A stretch of DNA of 64,000 nt, taken from assembly GCF_014898055.3 (NCBI RefSeq), contig NW_023602073.1, positions 19,019,784-19,083,783 of the forward strand, given 5' to 3'. The notes under the pieces are model-generated. The model had not been told where the DNA came from and did no database searches. It was given only the letters and a program-made list of their open reading frames with translations. Positions 11,019-24,339 of this stretch are shown here, one piece after another. Numbering within the stretch: position 1 is the stretch's first letter; each line of letters opens with the position of its first letter. A program made the translations under genes and the position numbers. The stretch comes from Talpa occidentalis (taxonomy: Eukaryota > Chordata > Mammalia > Eulipotyphla > Talpidae).

Positions 11019-14000
11019 GAGGTCAGCAGTTAAGTCTTCGCCTTGGGACTTTGGTTGACAGTTCAGTTGAAGGCTGGGTTAATTGGCTCAGTGGCAGGCA
11101 GACACAGGAAGAAGGCTAATGTTTTTATTGTTACAACACCTTCATTCTCCATAATGTTAACAACCCTACGGCAGTTACTCCATTTTATTTCTAAAGTAGT
11201 GGTGATATATCATCACTCGATTTACTTTAGTCAAATTATAAGAAAAAGGAATTACACGGCTTTCACAACCCTTTCACCTTCGGGAAATAACTAGAATCTA
11301 ATGCATGGAAGATAGTTGGGGTGAGTTCAGTTAACCTGTTTCTTGACAAATTGAGATCTTTGTAACTACATCTATATCACTGCTGGTGCTTTAACCTTAG
11401 ATCACTTTAGTGTTCCTTTCTATGTATATTAACTGTGCAATCTTTCATAAAATCCCAAATAGAAAATTCAAATCAGAGAAAAAACATTAACATATGTTCT
11501 TCCTAAATCTCTTGGGACATTTGAAACTATGTAAGCCATTTATGACTACAGAAAATTTAAAGCATTTTTAAATTTCTTTTATTGTGGTATACCGTATTGA
11601 GCTGTAGAAAATAAATTTACTATAAGAACTTTAAAGCTGAGAAGTTTTCACCAAAAAAGTAAGATCTGTCTTATCTTTTCAAAACAATTGGGACAAAACA
11701 TATCTTGCTTTAGCTACTGAACTTCTTTGATTCCTGGTTATGCAAGTTTGTCTCAACTATTAAAAGGAAGATAACTGTGAAGATGTTTGTGATTGAGATG
11801 TTAAGATGCATATGTGATTGAAAACAGGTAGCCAGAGAGGCAGGCTTGTGTGTGGCAGGCAGAAGGAAGGATGATAGCTCCAGCCAAGGACAGGGGATGA
11901 CAGGGGGATGACTGCAGGCCCACTATCCCCAGCTGTTTGGTCTCTATTTGCTAGAACTTATCTTTAGGCCAAGGAAACACACAGTGTCCTGATAATCCCC
12001 AAATTTGACTCTTCTGAAGTCATCACAACACTAAACAAATTGCTAACATGGCCCCGGAAAGATTCAACATTAACAAATTGCTTCAAGTCTATGCTTGTTT
12101 ATAATTGTTTATAATTATAATAATATTATATACAATGACTTAAACTAATTTAATTTTCCTGTTTTCTCAACATAAAATTCTGTAAATTGAGCTATGATGA
12201 GTGCCTCTCATCATATGGACAGAGAGCAAACATTCCAAGATGATCATATTATAACAGCAGTTCCAGTCAAACTGTCCTTGGGAGGTAGAAGGAGATCAGA
12301 CCAAATTAATCATTAGACATATGTAAACCCTAAAAACTCCCTGAATTTTTAAATTCAAGGAGCTAATTATTTTTGAAGCAAATCTTTTTTAAAACTCAGA
12401 TCACTACCTTTAGTAGTAAACATCAGCGCTGCAGAAAGGATGGAAATGTCAGATTCTGTAAGCCCTACAGGAAAGATGCAATAGGCCCTGTACTAATTTT
12501 CTTTCAGGTTCAACAGAGAATATGGAACAAACTAGAAGGTGTACCACTAATGATCCAGCAATAGCCCATTCTACGTGCAGCCACTCTGGAGAACAGCCCT
12601 AGGCCACAGCAACTTTCCAGTTTTGGCTCAGGGCTAGGACTGCCTGGAACTTGGGTCTTCGGTAATATTGTCAAGAAAATCAAGGAAATATGATGTGAAT
12701 CTGAAATTCTGGTGTCTTAAGACTATTCTGCCCTACTCAACTCCCTTCCCTTAGTTATCATGACTGCTGCACAGTACTTTCCTTATTTTAGGTAGTACAT
12801 CCTTTATTTGCTCCCTTGTGTAGCTTTCATTGTGTCCTTGGTTGCTGGGTTGTCTCCTTTTTGGATGACTACAGTTTCCTGTTATGATGATTGGGAGGGT
12901 TATTGCTATTATGCTTTTTTGTCCAACAATAACAAAACGGAAAGGTGTGTTATATATGTGTGTGTGGATGTGCATTTGTGTGTAGAAGATCTTGAAAATG
13001 AGCGGTTGGGTGGGGGGAGGGGAGGTAGAAGGAGTTGTTAGAGTAAATGGGAGGAGGTGGCTCCCTGAGATGCTTTCTACCAACAGTGACATGGTGAACA
13101 TAACTTGGGTGAGACCAGCTATCCTTCCACTTACCAGAGTTTATAGAACTCTCTCCTTTCAACGTCTCATTAAGCATCTTCAGAAGCATAACATGCATGT
13201 TGTGAAAGATTACAATTTTAGGAGGCTTTCTCTACACCCAGAGTGGGGCAGGATGGGACTGAGGAAGAACGAAGCTCACAGACCTCTGGTTTTTGTTTTG
13301 TTTTGTTTAGATTTATTTATTTATACAAGAACCGGGGTACAGGCCAGATGTGCAGGAGGGTGAGAGGATTCACCAGAGACAGAGCAGGGAACAGAACAGG
13401 TAGACTGATGAAATACACTGCTGAGGAGAGCAGCGGGCAAGTCAGGAGAGGTCTGTTATGCCATGTGGGTTTCTCCCTGGCCGGCTGGGATCGAGCCCAT
13501 GCTGCAGAGGCTGCGGACAGCTTCACAGTGCGGTGCTCAACCGCCTGCGTCACTGGGGAGGCCCAGGATTTCTGGTTTTTCTTCTTAAACTCAAACATAA
13601 TACCATCGCATTAACTGCTGTATGAACCTGAGTGACTACTGCACACTTTGCCAGCATCATCGAGATGATGACTGGACATTTTCCAAGTTCCCGAGTTCTC
13701 AAACTCTGGTTACTTCTCTCTCAAAATCTTCTCTTTTATCCTCAGTATTGGATTAATTATAACCCTTTTTGTGACACAAAGATTCATGCAGAACAGTCCT
13801 GCTTTTTAAAAATGGATAATTAGGTGTAGTGTTGCATTGTATTGAAGAGCAACATCATACAGCAGCTAACACGAATGAACTTGGCTATATGCACTATCTT
13901 AGAAAAACCCACCTATGTTTTTTCTTAATTCACACTCAACATTACTTCTGACATGAAATATGTGGGGAGGGAAGGTTCTTCAATAAAGCAGTTAAGCAAT

Positions 14001-14059
14001 TCTCTAACATGAGCTGGATATCCTATAACTGAATCTGTTTATGGAACTATCTACCTTGA
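11019..14059. other. Gene-free stretch with one SINE
   Basis: Apart from the SINE at 13300, I see only simple AT-rich and GT-rich tracts (GT near 12950-12980, G-rich 13010-13030). Overlapping open frames near 12751-13363 on both strands lack motifs. Confidence 0.55.
13300..13563 (-). mobile_element. tRNA-derived SINE, type B
   Basis: Tail AGATTTATTTATTTATAC near 13310 and head CACTGGGGAGGCCC ending at 13563. TCTGGTTTTT occurs on both sides (13285 and 13571) as the probable TSD. Confidence 0.9.
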
Positions 14060-14730
14060 GTGGCTTCAGACCCTACACATTAAGGATCCGCACCAGTCTG
14101 CCCACCCCCACTATAAATGCTGGCCTCAGGACAGCATCTGTCCTTCTGACCACTGGCTATATGTCAGGATTCTTGCAACCTCCTTCTTGGGTTTAATAAT
14201 TTGATTTCACAGAACTCAGGGAGACGCTGATTTACACTTATTGGCTTATTATAAAGGGTATAATACAGGATGTGAATGAACAGTCAGAGGAAGAGCTACA
14301 TAGCGTGAGGTCCAGAACAGTCACAACAGCAGCAGCTTCTGCCCCATGAGGTGCAACACTTTCCCAGCATCTAGATGTGCTCACTCACCCAGAAGACCTC
14401 TGAATCCCAGGCCACTGGAAATTTTATGGAGCCTTTATCACATTAGTATGATTGATCACTAACTCAATTTCCAGCCCTTCTTGCCTCTACAGAAAATGGG
14501 AGAGGGAAGGTAGCATCAAATGTTCTAGGCTTCTAGTCATGGCTTGGCCATTCTGGTGACCAGCCCCCACCCAGGAACCCAGTAAGAGTTACCTCAGAAC
14601 AACATTCCTGTCATCCAGGAAATTCCAAGGGGATTTAGGAGCTCTGTGTCAGACACTTGGGAAATTACAAAGGTGTGTCAGGCATAGGAATAATGTGGTA
14701 ATAATACACCTGTAATTCTCACCCTAAATG
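14060..14730 (-). mobile_element. Ancient ERVL/MaLR-type LTR remnant
   Basis: The text CACAGAACTCAGGGAGACGC, TTATTATAAAGGGTATAATACAGGATG and GGAAATTCCAAGGGGATTTA, in this order, matches my memory of a widespread old mammalian LTR read from its complement. It is heavily diverged and has no clear ends or TSD. Exact family not determined. Confidence 0.45.
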
Positions 14731-15268
14731 CATTAACTCATGGTGGAAATGAAGAAATGTTAGGAAAAGCATGTCAGAAAAATGCCAGACCCCATCTTTC
14801 AGAAGAACAAAGGTTCTGAGGGTGCAGAGATCCCCGAAACATACAGACACAGGCATGGGCGCCTGCTGCTGCCCACAAAGTGTACTTTGAAATTCCTAAT
14901 CCATGAACTTCTAGGTCAAAATGGACTTTCTTGGGGACCGTTTTTCAATATCCCTGAAAAGTGTCTAAAAAGTGCTAAGACAACATGTCATTGGTTTCTA
15001 AGATGCTCTTGAAACAAACATAAATAAGCACTTTACAAAAATGAAAGTGCAAATGTTATTAAATGTGAAAATATGCTCCATTTGATTAAGCATGAGGCTA
15101 AATTTAAGTAAAAACAGGCAGTTGTTGACCCAAGGCTGCCCATGACTGTGCAGGTGTCTCTTTTCACAAACCTGACCCTTTCAGAGGCAGCTTTGCCTGC
15201 CCACCTGTGTCTGTGCAAGCTTCCTTCCCTTTTTATAATAAGCCTGCCCTAAAAATAGATACTAAATA

Positions 15269-15588
15269 GGGGTCTCCCCGGTGGCGCAGCGGTTGAGCGC
15301 TGGGTTGCGAAGCTGCCCGCAGCCTCTGCAGCGCCGGTTCGATCCCCGGCTGCTCCCCAGCCACCGGAGGAGGGTCCCACATGGCGCGCAGACCTCTCCT
15401 GCCGCCCGCTGCTCCCCTCAGCAGTGTACTTCGGTCCTTCTGCCTGCTCTGCTCCCCGCTCTGGCTCTGGTGAATTCTCTCACCCTCCCGTGCTTCTGAC
15501 TGTACCCAGTGCTTGTATAAATAAACAGATAAATCTTTAAAAAAAAAAAAAAAAGAACAATTAAAAAAAAAAGAGTTGTTTTTAAAAA
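15269..15588 (+). mobile_element. tRNA-derived SINE, type A, youngest-looking copy
   Basis: Perfect 18-bp TSD AAAAATAGATACTAAATA at 15251-15268 and 15589-15606. Clean A box (TGGCGCAGCGGTTGAGCGC) and B box (GGTTCGATCCC), with most CpGs kept. The A-rich tail is long and mixed (15538-15588). Confidence 0.96.
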
Positions 15589-15606
15589 AAAAATAGATAC
15601 TAAATA

Positions 15607-17509
15607 AATACTGTAAGATTTCAAATCATAATCATCAGGCTGACAAAAATTCAAAAATTCTGTTGTCTTGGTTTCTGCTGATGCCTAGCAGCTGTTTGTT
15701 AGTGTATAATAAAGTATCCCCAAACTCAGTGGTTTATAACAAACATTTCATCTTCCTGCTCGCAGGCATGGTGATGGGCTGTGGTGATGGGCTGTGGTGA
15801 TGCTGTCTAGAACCACAAGTTGAGTTAGCTCACATCTGGGCTTCGGATGTGGCTGCTACTCCATGTGCTTCCTTTGGGGTCCAGACCACAATGCCAGTCG
15901 CTACACTGAGGCCTGTTATTATCATAAGGATCACAGAAGGGACAAGCCAGACCCCTCAGGCACAAGTCAAGCCTCAGCTTGCACTGCAGACAGCAAGGTA
16001 CTGGGCAAACTCAACATCAATATTCCCCTCTAGAGAACTGCAAGGTCAAATGGCAGGAAAATTCCGGGGGGGGGGGGATTCAATTTTTCGGTCTTTCCTC
16101 TTGTCTCAGTTATTCTCCCTTCTCTCATGTACAGACGTTAACCTCCTGGCCAAAATCCCCCAAATTCTTATCTGATTACTGCTCTCTACATTAGGACCAG
16201 ATACATTTTCCTTCATCTAGAGTCCCATGAAGTCTAAAAAGAGAAGTCTATTATTTTTTTTCCTGATCCCTTATTTGGATCCCCTATATTCCTCCTATAA
16301 GTGAAGCCATCCGATATTTTTCTTTTTCCTTCTGACTTATTTCACCGAGCATAATCTCTTCCAGCTCCATCCATGTTGCTGCAAATGGCATGAGTTAATC
16401 TTTTTTGATTGCTGAGTAGCATTCCTTTGTGAATATATATAAAATCAACAGACAACTATAAATCTGAGACATTCTGCAGAGAAGGAGGAGGGAGAGGGAT
16501 CAAAAAAGGGGTGGAAGAGCAGAAGGGACTATGGTGATGGTCACGGGTGAACTGGTGGTGGGAATTTTAGGGGGACTACACCTGAGAGAAGAAAGCATAC
16601 ATTGTACAAAAATGAACAGTGATGTCAAATACATAAAAATTAATTAATTTTAAAACAAAGAGAGAAGTTATCTGCTCTCCAAACATACACATGGCAAAAT
16701 TGGGGCTGACAGTGAATGCAGCTGTGTAAAGACAGCGCCTCCTCTACACCCAGTAACCTCTCTTGCCTGAACCACAGAGTGAGGAGAGGGGCTTGCTAGA
16801 CCAGCAGGGCCGCCTGCATTTAAGACTTGAACAGTGACCCAATGACTTAATGTCCTTTCCAAAGGTGCAAAAGTGTCGGCATACACGAAAGGAGGAACAG
16901 CAGCTACGGGGAAGTGATAAATGAGTTTTGTAATAAGGGAAATCCAGTATCACAGTAACATCTTGAAAGAGGCTCAGAGCAGGAGCTCGTACTGTATCTT
17001 TGCTCAAGTGTGCCAGAGGCCTGAGAGAGCAAAGCCATATGTTCGCAAAGATCACGCTGCTTCTGGAACCGGACAAGAGGGAATGAAGCCTGCAAACCTG
17101 AATGGCCTCACTCTGGGAGACGGACTCTCTGATTTTGAATGGCTGTTTCCGCCTATGCTCATTACACTAGGCTCTTTATTCTTTTTTAAAACCATGGAAT
17201 GTCTATTTATTTAAGAAGAGTCACATTTCTTTTGGTAACACTGGCTTATGTTGTTGTTACTATTTTGCAAGCATAGGATCCCCTTCTGGTGCTATTACCC
17301 AGTGCTCCCACCATCAAAGCAGCCATAGCCCATGAGCCATGGGCCCCTTCCCCGCTGAGCTTGCCCCTCCCCTCCCCTAGACTCCTCTCCGCTTCTGAAG
17401 GCTTCAGTTCTATAGTCTAGCACTTGGTGAAACATATATGGAGGAACCGGTTTTACTCTACTTTTGAGTATTTTAAATTTTCCACAATACAATATGTAAA
17501 AATATTTAA
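15607..17509. other. Gene-free stretch, old repeat near 15,660
   Basis: 15680-15760 (TAATAAAGTATCCCCAAACT, AGTGGTTTATAACAAACATT) resembles an old mammalian repeat I cannot name with certainty. A G10 run is at 16068-16077. TGGTGATGGGCTGTGG is repeated in tandem at 15769-15800. The L1 at 16253 interrupts it; an L1M-like end may occupy 17400-17509. Confidence 0.45.
16253..16660. mobile_element. L1 insertion with inverted 5' part (twin priming)
   Basis: The left half (16253-16440) reads as minus-strand L1 3'-region sequence (CTGATCCCTTATTTGGATC, GCTCCATCCATGTTGCTGC). The right half (16441-16660) reads as plus-strand L1 3' UTR ending in an A-rich tail. Similar GAGAAGT(C)TATCT-type sequence flanks both ends, which suggests one insertion event with a 5' inversion, a known product of twin priming. 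Confidence 0.7.
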
Positions 17510-17653
17510 AACATCTGTATAGTTAATGATATTTATCTCCTCGACTTACCTATAACTAAGAGAAATATATCAAAACTTTCCTCTATGAGGATGGGTTTGT
17601 CAATTTCTCTCTATAGTTCCAACAAACTTTTGATTTATTGAAAATCTATTCTT

Positions 17654-17919
17654 GGGCCTCCCTGGTGGCACAGCAGGTTGATGCAGTGCTATGAGGCTGT
17701 CCATTGCCTCTCCAGTGCAGCTTCAATTCCCTGTCCACCAGGGAGATACCCACATGGTGCAGCAGACCTCTCCTGTCTGCCCACTGCTCTCCTCAGCCAT
17801 ATATTTCAGTCAGTCTGCCTGTTCTGTTCCCAGCTCTGTCTCTGATGAATCCTCTCATCCTCCCGCGCCTCTGGCCTGTACCCCAGTTCTTGTATAAATA
17901 AATAAATCTTTAAAAAAAA
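17654..17919 (+). mobile_element. tRNA-derived SINE, type B
   Basis: GGGCCTCCCTGGTGGCACAGC head, TTGTATAAATAAATAAATC tail and A run to 17919. Inserted in old minus-strand L1 text. Confidence 0.9.
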
Positions 17920-18056
17920 CAGTCTCTTATTAATAGTTACATAGAAGACTAGAGTTTTTATTCTATGAAGAACTGACATTTTCATTCACTATGAAGTGAT
18001 TTTCCTATTAATATTTTTGTAGTAAAATTTAGTTTTTCTGATGCTAATATAGTTAC

Positions 18057-18632
18057 CGGCCAATATCCTGTGTGGTCTTTCAGGACAAACCTTAGCAATG
18101 ACAGGACTGTGTCTGGCAGACCTCATGAGGAAAGCTGCCCTCCCTGTAAACTCCGGAGGGAGGTGCCAGCAAGGACTCAGCCCCAAGCCCACCCCCACCA
18201 GGTCAGCCATGTTCAAGCCTGCCCATCGCTCATTTCCAGCCCCCGCGCTCCGCCAGGAAGCTTCTTTGTCATGAGTCTAAATGGTTGCTACTCTCAGGGG
18301 CTTCAAGGAGCCTTCCTTCCTGGGGCGCCCTGACTAAAGCACTTTGTCACACTCTTACTCGGTACTTCGCCACTCGCTGTCGCTAGCTGTGGATTCGTGA
18401 AAAGGCAAGAGCCTTTAGTTCGGACTTCTTGGCAACAAGATAATTCCCTCCCTCTGCGCTGCGTATCGTCTGACCCTCCCTCCCCTAGCCGTTCCCTAAG
18501 GACAAGCGGAACACGAAGGAACTGATTCCTTTCTCTTTGGACTCTTGTCTGACTGTCATGGGGGGTGAATAAAGGCTTGATTATTACTTGGAGTGTGGCC
18601 TGATCACCACCTTGATATTTGATAGCGCCACA
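18057..18632 (+). mobile_element. Probable solo LTR, ~576 bp, inside old L1
   Basis: A GC-richer block without L1 similarity splits minus-strand L1 text. GTTAC (18052-18056) and GTAAC (18633-18637) flank it as an imperfect 5-bp duplication; the right end is GCGCCACA (CA), while the left end is CGGCC rather than TG. AATAAA lies at about 18567-18572, some 60 bases from the right end, which sets the orientation. The left boundary is the weak point. Confidence 0.5.
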
Positions 18633-18664
18633 GTAACTATGCCAGATTTGTTATCCTTGATTTT

Positions 18665-18888
18665 GTTTTTTTTTTTAAATTTAGATTTATGTATGCATAC
18701 AAGAACCGGGGTGTAGGCCAGCAGCACGGGGCGGTGAAAGGATTCACCAGAGACAGAGTGGGGAGCAGATTGACTGAAATACACTGCTGCGCCATGTGGG
18801 TAGCTCCCTGGCCAGTCATCGAACTCGTGCTGCAGCAGCTGCGGATACCTTCATGCGTCTTAATCCCTTGCACCACCAGGGAGGCCCC
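18665..18888 (-). mobile_element. tRNA-derived SINE, type C, internally deleted
   Basis: Perfect 16-bp TSD TGTTATCCTTGATTTT at 18649-18664 and 18889-18904. About 35-40 bases after the ACACTGCTG block are missing compared with full copies. Confidence 0.93.
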
Positions 18889-20299
18889 TGTTATCCTTGA
18901 TTTTGCGTTTGACTCGTTTGCCTGATTTCTTCCTTATTCTTTTATATTTCTGTGCCTTCACAGATGATTTCCTTAGGAGGATTTTGCTTTCATTATTCAT
19001 ACTGATAATCTCTGTCTTTTAATTCAGTTTAGTCTACTTATATTTGTTGGGAACATCAATATTTGGGTTTTCATCAGTTTCTTCCCTTGTAGGGTTTGGT
19101 TTTGTTTTCTCATGCCTTTATGACTTTTTTTATTTCCTTTATTCCATTCTTCTCTATACATTTTAGAAAATTTATGTTTTCATCCATTTTAGTAATTATT
19201 TTTACTGATATCATTGTTTTTGGTGTACAATTTCACTACAATGTATCAGAGATGGGCGTTTTTGAAAATCCTTTTGTGTACATTGGACTTCAAGATTTTC
19301 ATGATTTTAAATTTTTTTAAAGAAATCCATAATCGGGTCATTATTTTCCCTATTCTGTTCTTCAAAGAATTTAAAATATTTTCTTCTCCTGATAGCTTAT
19401 CTGTTTTAAATTTCCATCTTCTGACTTCTATGCTACTCTTGGGTATTTTCTCAATCTCATTATTCTTTTGTAATTAAAGTTCAGTTCAATTTTTTCTTCA
19501 ACTGTGCTTAATCTGTTTTTAAATCCATTACATTTGAAAGTCAATATAGATAAATATCTTTCTTGCCTAGTTCTTCCTTTCTCTCACATCTGCATATTTG
19601 TTATCAGTGATTTCATCTTCAAATTCTTTATTTTATATAGCAATCCTTTGTTTATGTAACAAGTTTATTTAAAGATTCTTTAATAAGTTTTTTTTAATTC
19701 TGTATGAAACAATTCAAAACACTACTATCCTTGAGTAATTAAAACAATTTGTTTGTTTCTGTTATCTCTTATCAATAAAGGCAACTTTTCAAAATCTGTG
19801 TTTTAATGTTTGTTTGAAAGTCTTGGCTTCACACAGTCTGTAGAAGTTCTGTATAAATTCAGAACTAAATTAGAGAAACTCCTTCATAAATGGTTTGATT
19901 AGCAGATGATCAGAGGGTTATCACTGCCTTGGGATGTCTCAGATCATCTTAAGTATCTAGTCATTGAGTCCTTAAACTTAGCTTCCTGATCACACTGTAC
20001 GAATAACAGATCTGTTTCTGGCATCTGCCTCACTCGCTTCCTGTTGCTCAGGTTCCAGTTTCTCTCCCTTTCCTCCCCTGATAATATCATGGTATCTTCC
20101 TGGGAATCTCATTTCCTCTTATAATACAAATGATGCAATCAAAAGCAGGTCTTATACAGGAGTTTATTCCTCTACAGTAAGAGTACTTAAGGAACTTAAA
20201 GGACATTATCCATAATGATTAATATTTTTATGATTTGATTCAATTGTTTCTTTATTCATTCAATCTACAAATTTGAGTCTTTATAGCTGTTAAACATGC

Positions 20300-21020
20300 A
20301 TATGCAAAAAAGAAAAGAAACTAGATCATTGTTTAACACCATAGACAAAAATTAATTCAAAATGGATAAAAAACTTGGATGTAAGACCAGAAAATACATG
20401 GAAGAAAACATAGGCAATACACCCCCAGACACTGAGCTCAGAAGCATCTTTGGCTACTTGACACTATGGCAGGGGAAATGAGCAAAAATAAACAAATAAG
20501 ACTAAAAAGTTTTTGAACAGCAAAAGAAATCACCCTCAAAACAAAAAGGCAACTTACTGATTAGGAGAAGATCGTACATCCAACAAGGGCTAATTCCCAA
20601 AATATATAAAGAACTCACACAAATCAACAACAAAGTACAAACAATCCTATCAAAAAATGGGCTAAAGCCTGAAGAGACTCTTTTCCATAGAAGACATACA
20701 GATGGCCCACAGGTTCATAACTGGAAACTGGGCAAAGGATTCTGATTTGACAAAATAGAAGCAAATTGTAATTATCACAGTTCCCTATAAGTTAGGGCCC
20801 CTTGAAGAAGTGGCTGAAACCGTATGACAAGAGAAGTATATGATTAACCTGTATATCTTGTTCAAGAAGTACTTAAAGAATGATGACAACATGTCAAAAG
20901 GACACAGTAATGTGGTTATGTAAAGTACTAACATCAGAGGAAGCTGAGTAAAAGATCTGCACACACTCTCTGCACTATATTGCATCTCTTTTGTAAATCT
21001 GAAATTATTTTTAAAGGAAA
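20300..21020 (+). mobile_element. Old L1 ORF2 fragment and L1M 3' end
   Basis: 20300-20715 carries plus-strand ORF2 text (GACATAAAAATTAATTC-type block, CAACAAGGGCTAATTCCCAA, TCAAAAAATGGGCTAAAG). 20860-21020 looks like an L1M 3' UTR ending (GTAAATCTGAAATTATTTTT). No reading frame survives. Confidence 0.6.
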
Positions 21021-21314
21021 TTTTTCTCTAAAATGGACATAGAAGTCAGGCTGAAGCAGTTCCCAATGTACAAATGTGGAGTAATTTGAATATCCAAGTA
21101 AATAATGACACAGCAAGTTTTCACTTAACAGCAGTAGGTAGTTGGAAACTACCTCTAAGTGAAATGAAGTATAATGAAACAGGTTCTCCAATAATGTCAT
21201 TTCATTGAGCATTTCATTGGGCACCGTTTTTCTCATCAATGTTACAATGAAAGATCATATCCCAGGATGGGCTATATTAATTTTTTATAACCAATTGAAT
21301 AAATAGGAATCCAC

Positions 21315-21557
<243 letters not shown>

Positions 21558-21779
21558 AATTTTTCCTTATAGTAGGAAAAAGAATGGACAAAGAATGATG
21601 AAATTAGAAAGTCATGGTTATAACTATTCAGCTAGGAAAATTCAATGAGTGTTTAATCAACTGAGAAGAGTTTAATGAAGAATGAGATGTTTACATTTAC
21701 CACTCAATAAAATACTTCTTAATTATAATAAGACAAAAAGAGAGAAAAAATTTTTCAGTGAGGAAATCTGAAATATGAC

Positions 21780-22335
21780 TACCTTAATCAAGTGATCAAG
21801 GTTCATATCATCTGTAATGGGTCAAAGTGACATATGCCCTCTTGATATTTTGCCAAAGATGTGCATCTTATCACTCATAAGGAAATATCAGATAAACTCA
21901 CTTGAGGAGTTTGGGTTATTTTATAAGATAACTACTGTGTATTTTTTAAAGGTGTCAAAGTCATGGGAGTTAAGTGAAGATTAAGGAACTTTTTCAGATT
22001 GAAGAAGACTAAAGAAATACAAGAAATAAATACTATACATGATCCTGATTGGATCATTTTCCTATAAGCAATTTTATACTGCTATGTTATTATATTGTTA
22101 AAACGTTGCAGTGTGTGAATTAAATGTTAGCAGTATATAAATGTAAATTCATAATTTTGATGGTTGTAGTGTGGTTATATAGAAGAATCATCAAATTTGT
22201 AGGAAATACACTCAAGTATTTGGGTGTGATGGAGTAAACTGCTCTCAAATGATTTAGGAAATTATTTATGCAATACTCAAATCTTCTATAAGTTTGAAAT
22301 CATGACAAAACTCAAAATGTTAAAAAAAAAAATGC
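21780..22335 (+). mobile_element. L1M-type 3' UTR remnant
   Basis: Contains the series TCATCTGTAATGGGTCAAAG, CAGATTGAAGAAGACTAAAG and GATGGTTGTAGTGTGGTTAT and ends in an A run at 22322-22331. These are blocks I associate with an old L1M 3' end. Family assignment from memory only. Confidence 0.5.
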
Positions 22336-24339
22336 CTCTGGTGCCTAAAAGAACACTCAGTCTTTTGGAATGGTGTCAGGGTTGCCTAAATGTCCTTTGC
22401 CTCAAAGGTGAACTAAAGGAGAGAGGCAGCTCATTCAAAACGAAAACGAGGGACCCCATCCCTGCACCCCCATACTCCTTTTCTTCTTCGTGTCCCACTG
22501 GTCTCCCTTTCTGGACAGAGCAGTAAACTTGTTTAATTGCTTCCATGTAACATATACTCCCAAAGGCTTTTGTGAAGAGAATAAAACATTTTTTCAATTC
22601 TCTAACTGAGACGTTCAGTAAAATGTTAAAGTATAAATGATCTTTCTTACTTCAGACTAGTCCTTTAGGAGTCTGAAGATCTGATCTCAGACTCCTGGGT
22701 GGGGTGTGCTGAAGTTTACTAGGGGCCTCGCGATGGCCCCACGGTTGGGAAGCGCACCAATGGAACAAGCATCTGTGTTTCAGCTCAGCACAAGTTGAGG
22801 GTCAAAGGAACTGTGGCCGGGGCTGTAGGCGTGAGTCCTATGCCTGTTTGGGGAGCAGCTGTGCTCTCACGCTGGCCTCCTTGCAGGATTTATTTGCAAG
22901 TCCAGAAGCAATTTACAATGGAAAGTCACAAAAGGGCATATAGCCTCAAGAGCAGAGACCACTTCCCAGGTTTCTAGGACTAAACTGATTTTCAGAAGAG
23001 CAAGAGAAAGGATGTAAGAGGAGAAGTAGAAGTAAATCTTGGTGATATTGTCTCATGGATTCGTTAAGAGGAGGCAAGTAATATTATGATTTTAAAATAT
23101 TAAAATTTTATTATAATCTTTGTTATTTTCTAGCAACAAATTATTTTTCTTATCCTGTTCTACTTGTCTCTGAACCATAAAATAGGATTGGAGTCACCCT
23201 TGGTATGGTGTTATTAATGGTTGTATTTTCCTTTGACATAGGCAGGGAAAAGAGTGTAATAGGGATAATTACCTGAGGAAAGAATTACTGGACTGAAACA
23301 TGACGTACGATAGTGTTGGGAATGGCAAGGAGACAATCATACAAATAGAATTCATGTAGACAAATAAAGTTCTAAAATTCCATCTTCTGGCATTCCAGAC
23401 AAAGCTCAGATTTCTGGATTCCAAAACAGAACTTCTATTCAACCTTCAAGAATTCTACACATTCATTAGTTTTCGGAAATATTATACTAAAATTGAACGT
23501 CAAGTTGTTAGCTTTAATTTTAGAGGGCATATTTAGATATTGCTGATAACTTGTAGACAATCCATATGTTTTAAATGTAACTTGTATGGGTAAAATATGT
23601 TTCAAAATATTTTTCAGTTGTAATACTGTAAGAAAACTCAATGCAAAAAGATAAAATCAGATAATTGGGAAATTCACCAACAATAACTGATGTATCACAC
23701 TGGATAAATTTCCTTTCAGTTTAATATTTCATGAATTCCAGCTAAAGTAGAATCAGGTTCTTATTTTTTTATTTGGAAAGTCTATTGATTTTACTCGATA
23801 CCATTATTCTTATCTCTAAACAGACTGGTATGACAGTTTCTTCATACCAGTTTCTCTTCTGAGAACAACCGAGAATTTTAAAACTCTCATATGGATTGAT
23901 AATTTATGTAGCTTTTGTGAACAGTCATCAAAAACAGATACAAAATAAAATAAACCAATTAAGAAAAATGGATTGTTTCCCAAATCTTTACAACATTCTA
24001 TAGATTTACACCTCTATGGACTAGTCATCTTAATTTTTTTAAAGTTTGAAAATTCCCCAAAAGCTCTTTTTAAGATAAACAAATTTATTTATATATATAT
24101 ATGATCTTATATATGTGTATACAGAATACCATTGATTTGATAAGTTGGAAGGATGCAGATGCCCATCTGCCTAATAAACCTGTTCACCATGAGATGCTCG
24201 AGAAACTTCGTATTCGCTTGGCCCCCAAATTCAATGATCTCCACCAACCCAAGTGCATTCTTTTCCCTTGGTAATCCCATTTCATTAAGTATCAGTGCAA
24301 ACAGCCAGACAGGAGGTGAAGATCCGGTCTCGCTACCCT
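22336..24339. other. Gene-free stretch
   Basis: No gene. 23641-23780 is one half of a diverged local duplication (other half 24601-24745). 23824-23855 holds a short hairpin (CTGGTATGA...TCATACCAG). Confidence 0.5.

Larger units (their letters stand above)
17510..19800 (-). mobile_element. Old L1M, minus strand, with SINE, LTR and SINE inserted
   Basis: Minus-strand L1 ORF2 5'-half text occurs at 17510-17653, 17920-18056, 18633-18664 and 18905 to about 19800 (TTCAGTTTAGTCTACTTATA, TTTTGGTGTACAATTTCACT). The pieces line up when the SINE at 17654, the LTR at 18057 and the SINE at 18665 are taken out. No ORF2 frame is preserved. Confidence 0.65.

Noticed and set aside
12751..13363. Cluster of overlapping 77-123-codon open frames on both strands
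   Set aside because: Mutually overlapping, no conserved motif, low-complexity GT/GA tracts, and partly overlaps a SINE.
15280..15360. tRNA gene suggested by A and B boxes in the SINE head
   Set aside because: No cloverleaf or acceptor stem is complete, and the same head recurs in 26 tailed copies with TSDs, so it is a SINE promoter.
22710..22800. Degenerate SINE head (GGGGCCTCGCGATGGCCCCACGG)
   Set aside because: Only ~30 bases resemble the SINE; the body and tail are absent, so it may be chance.
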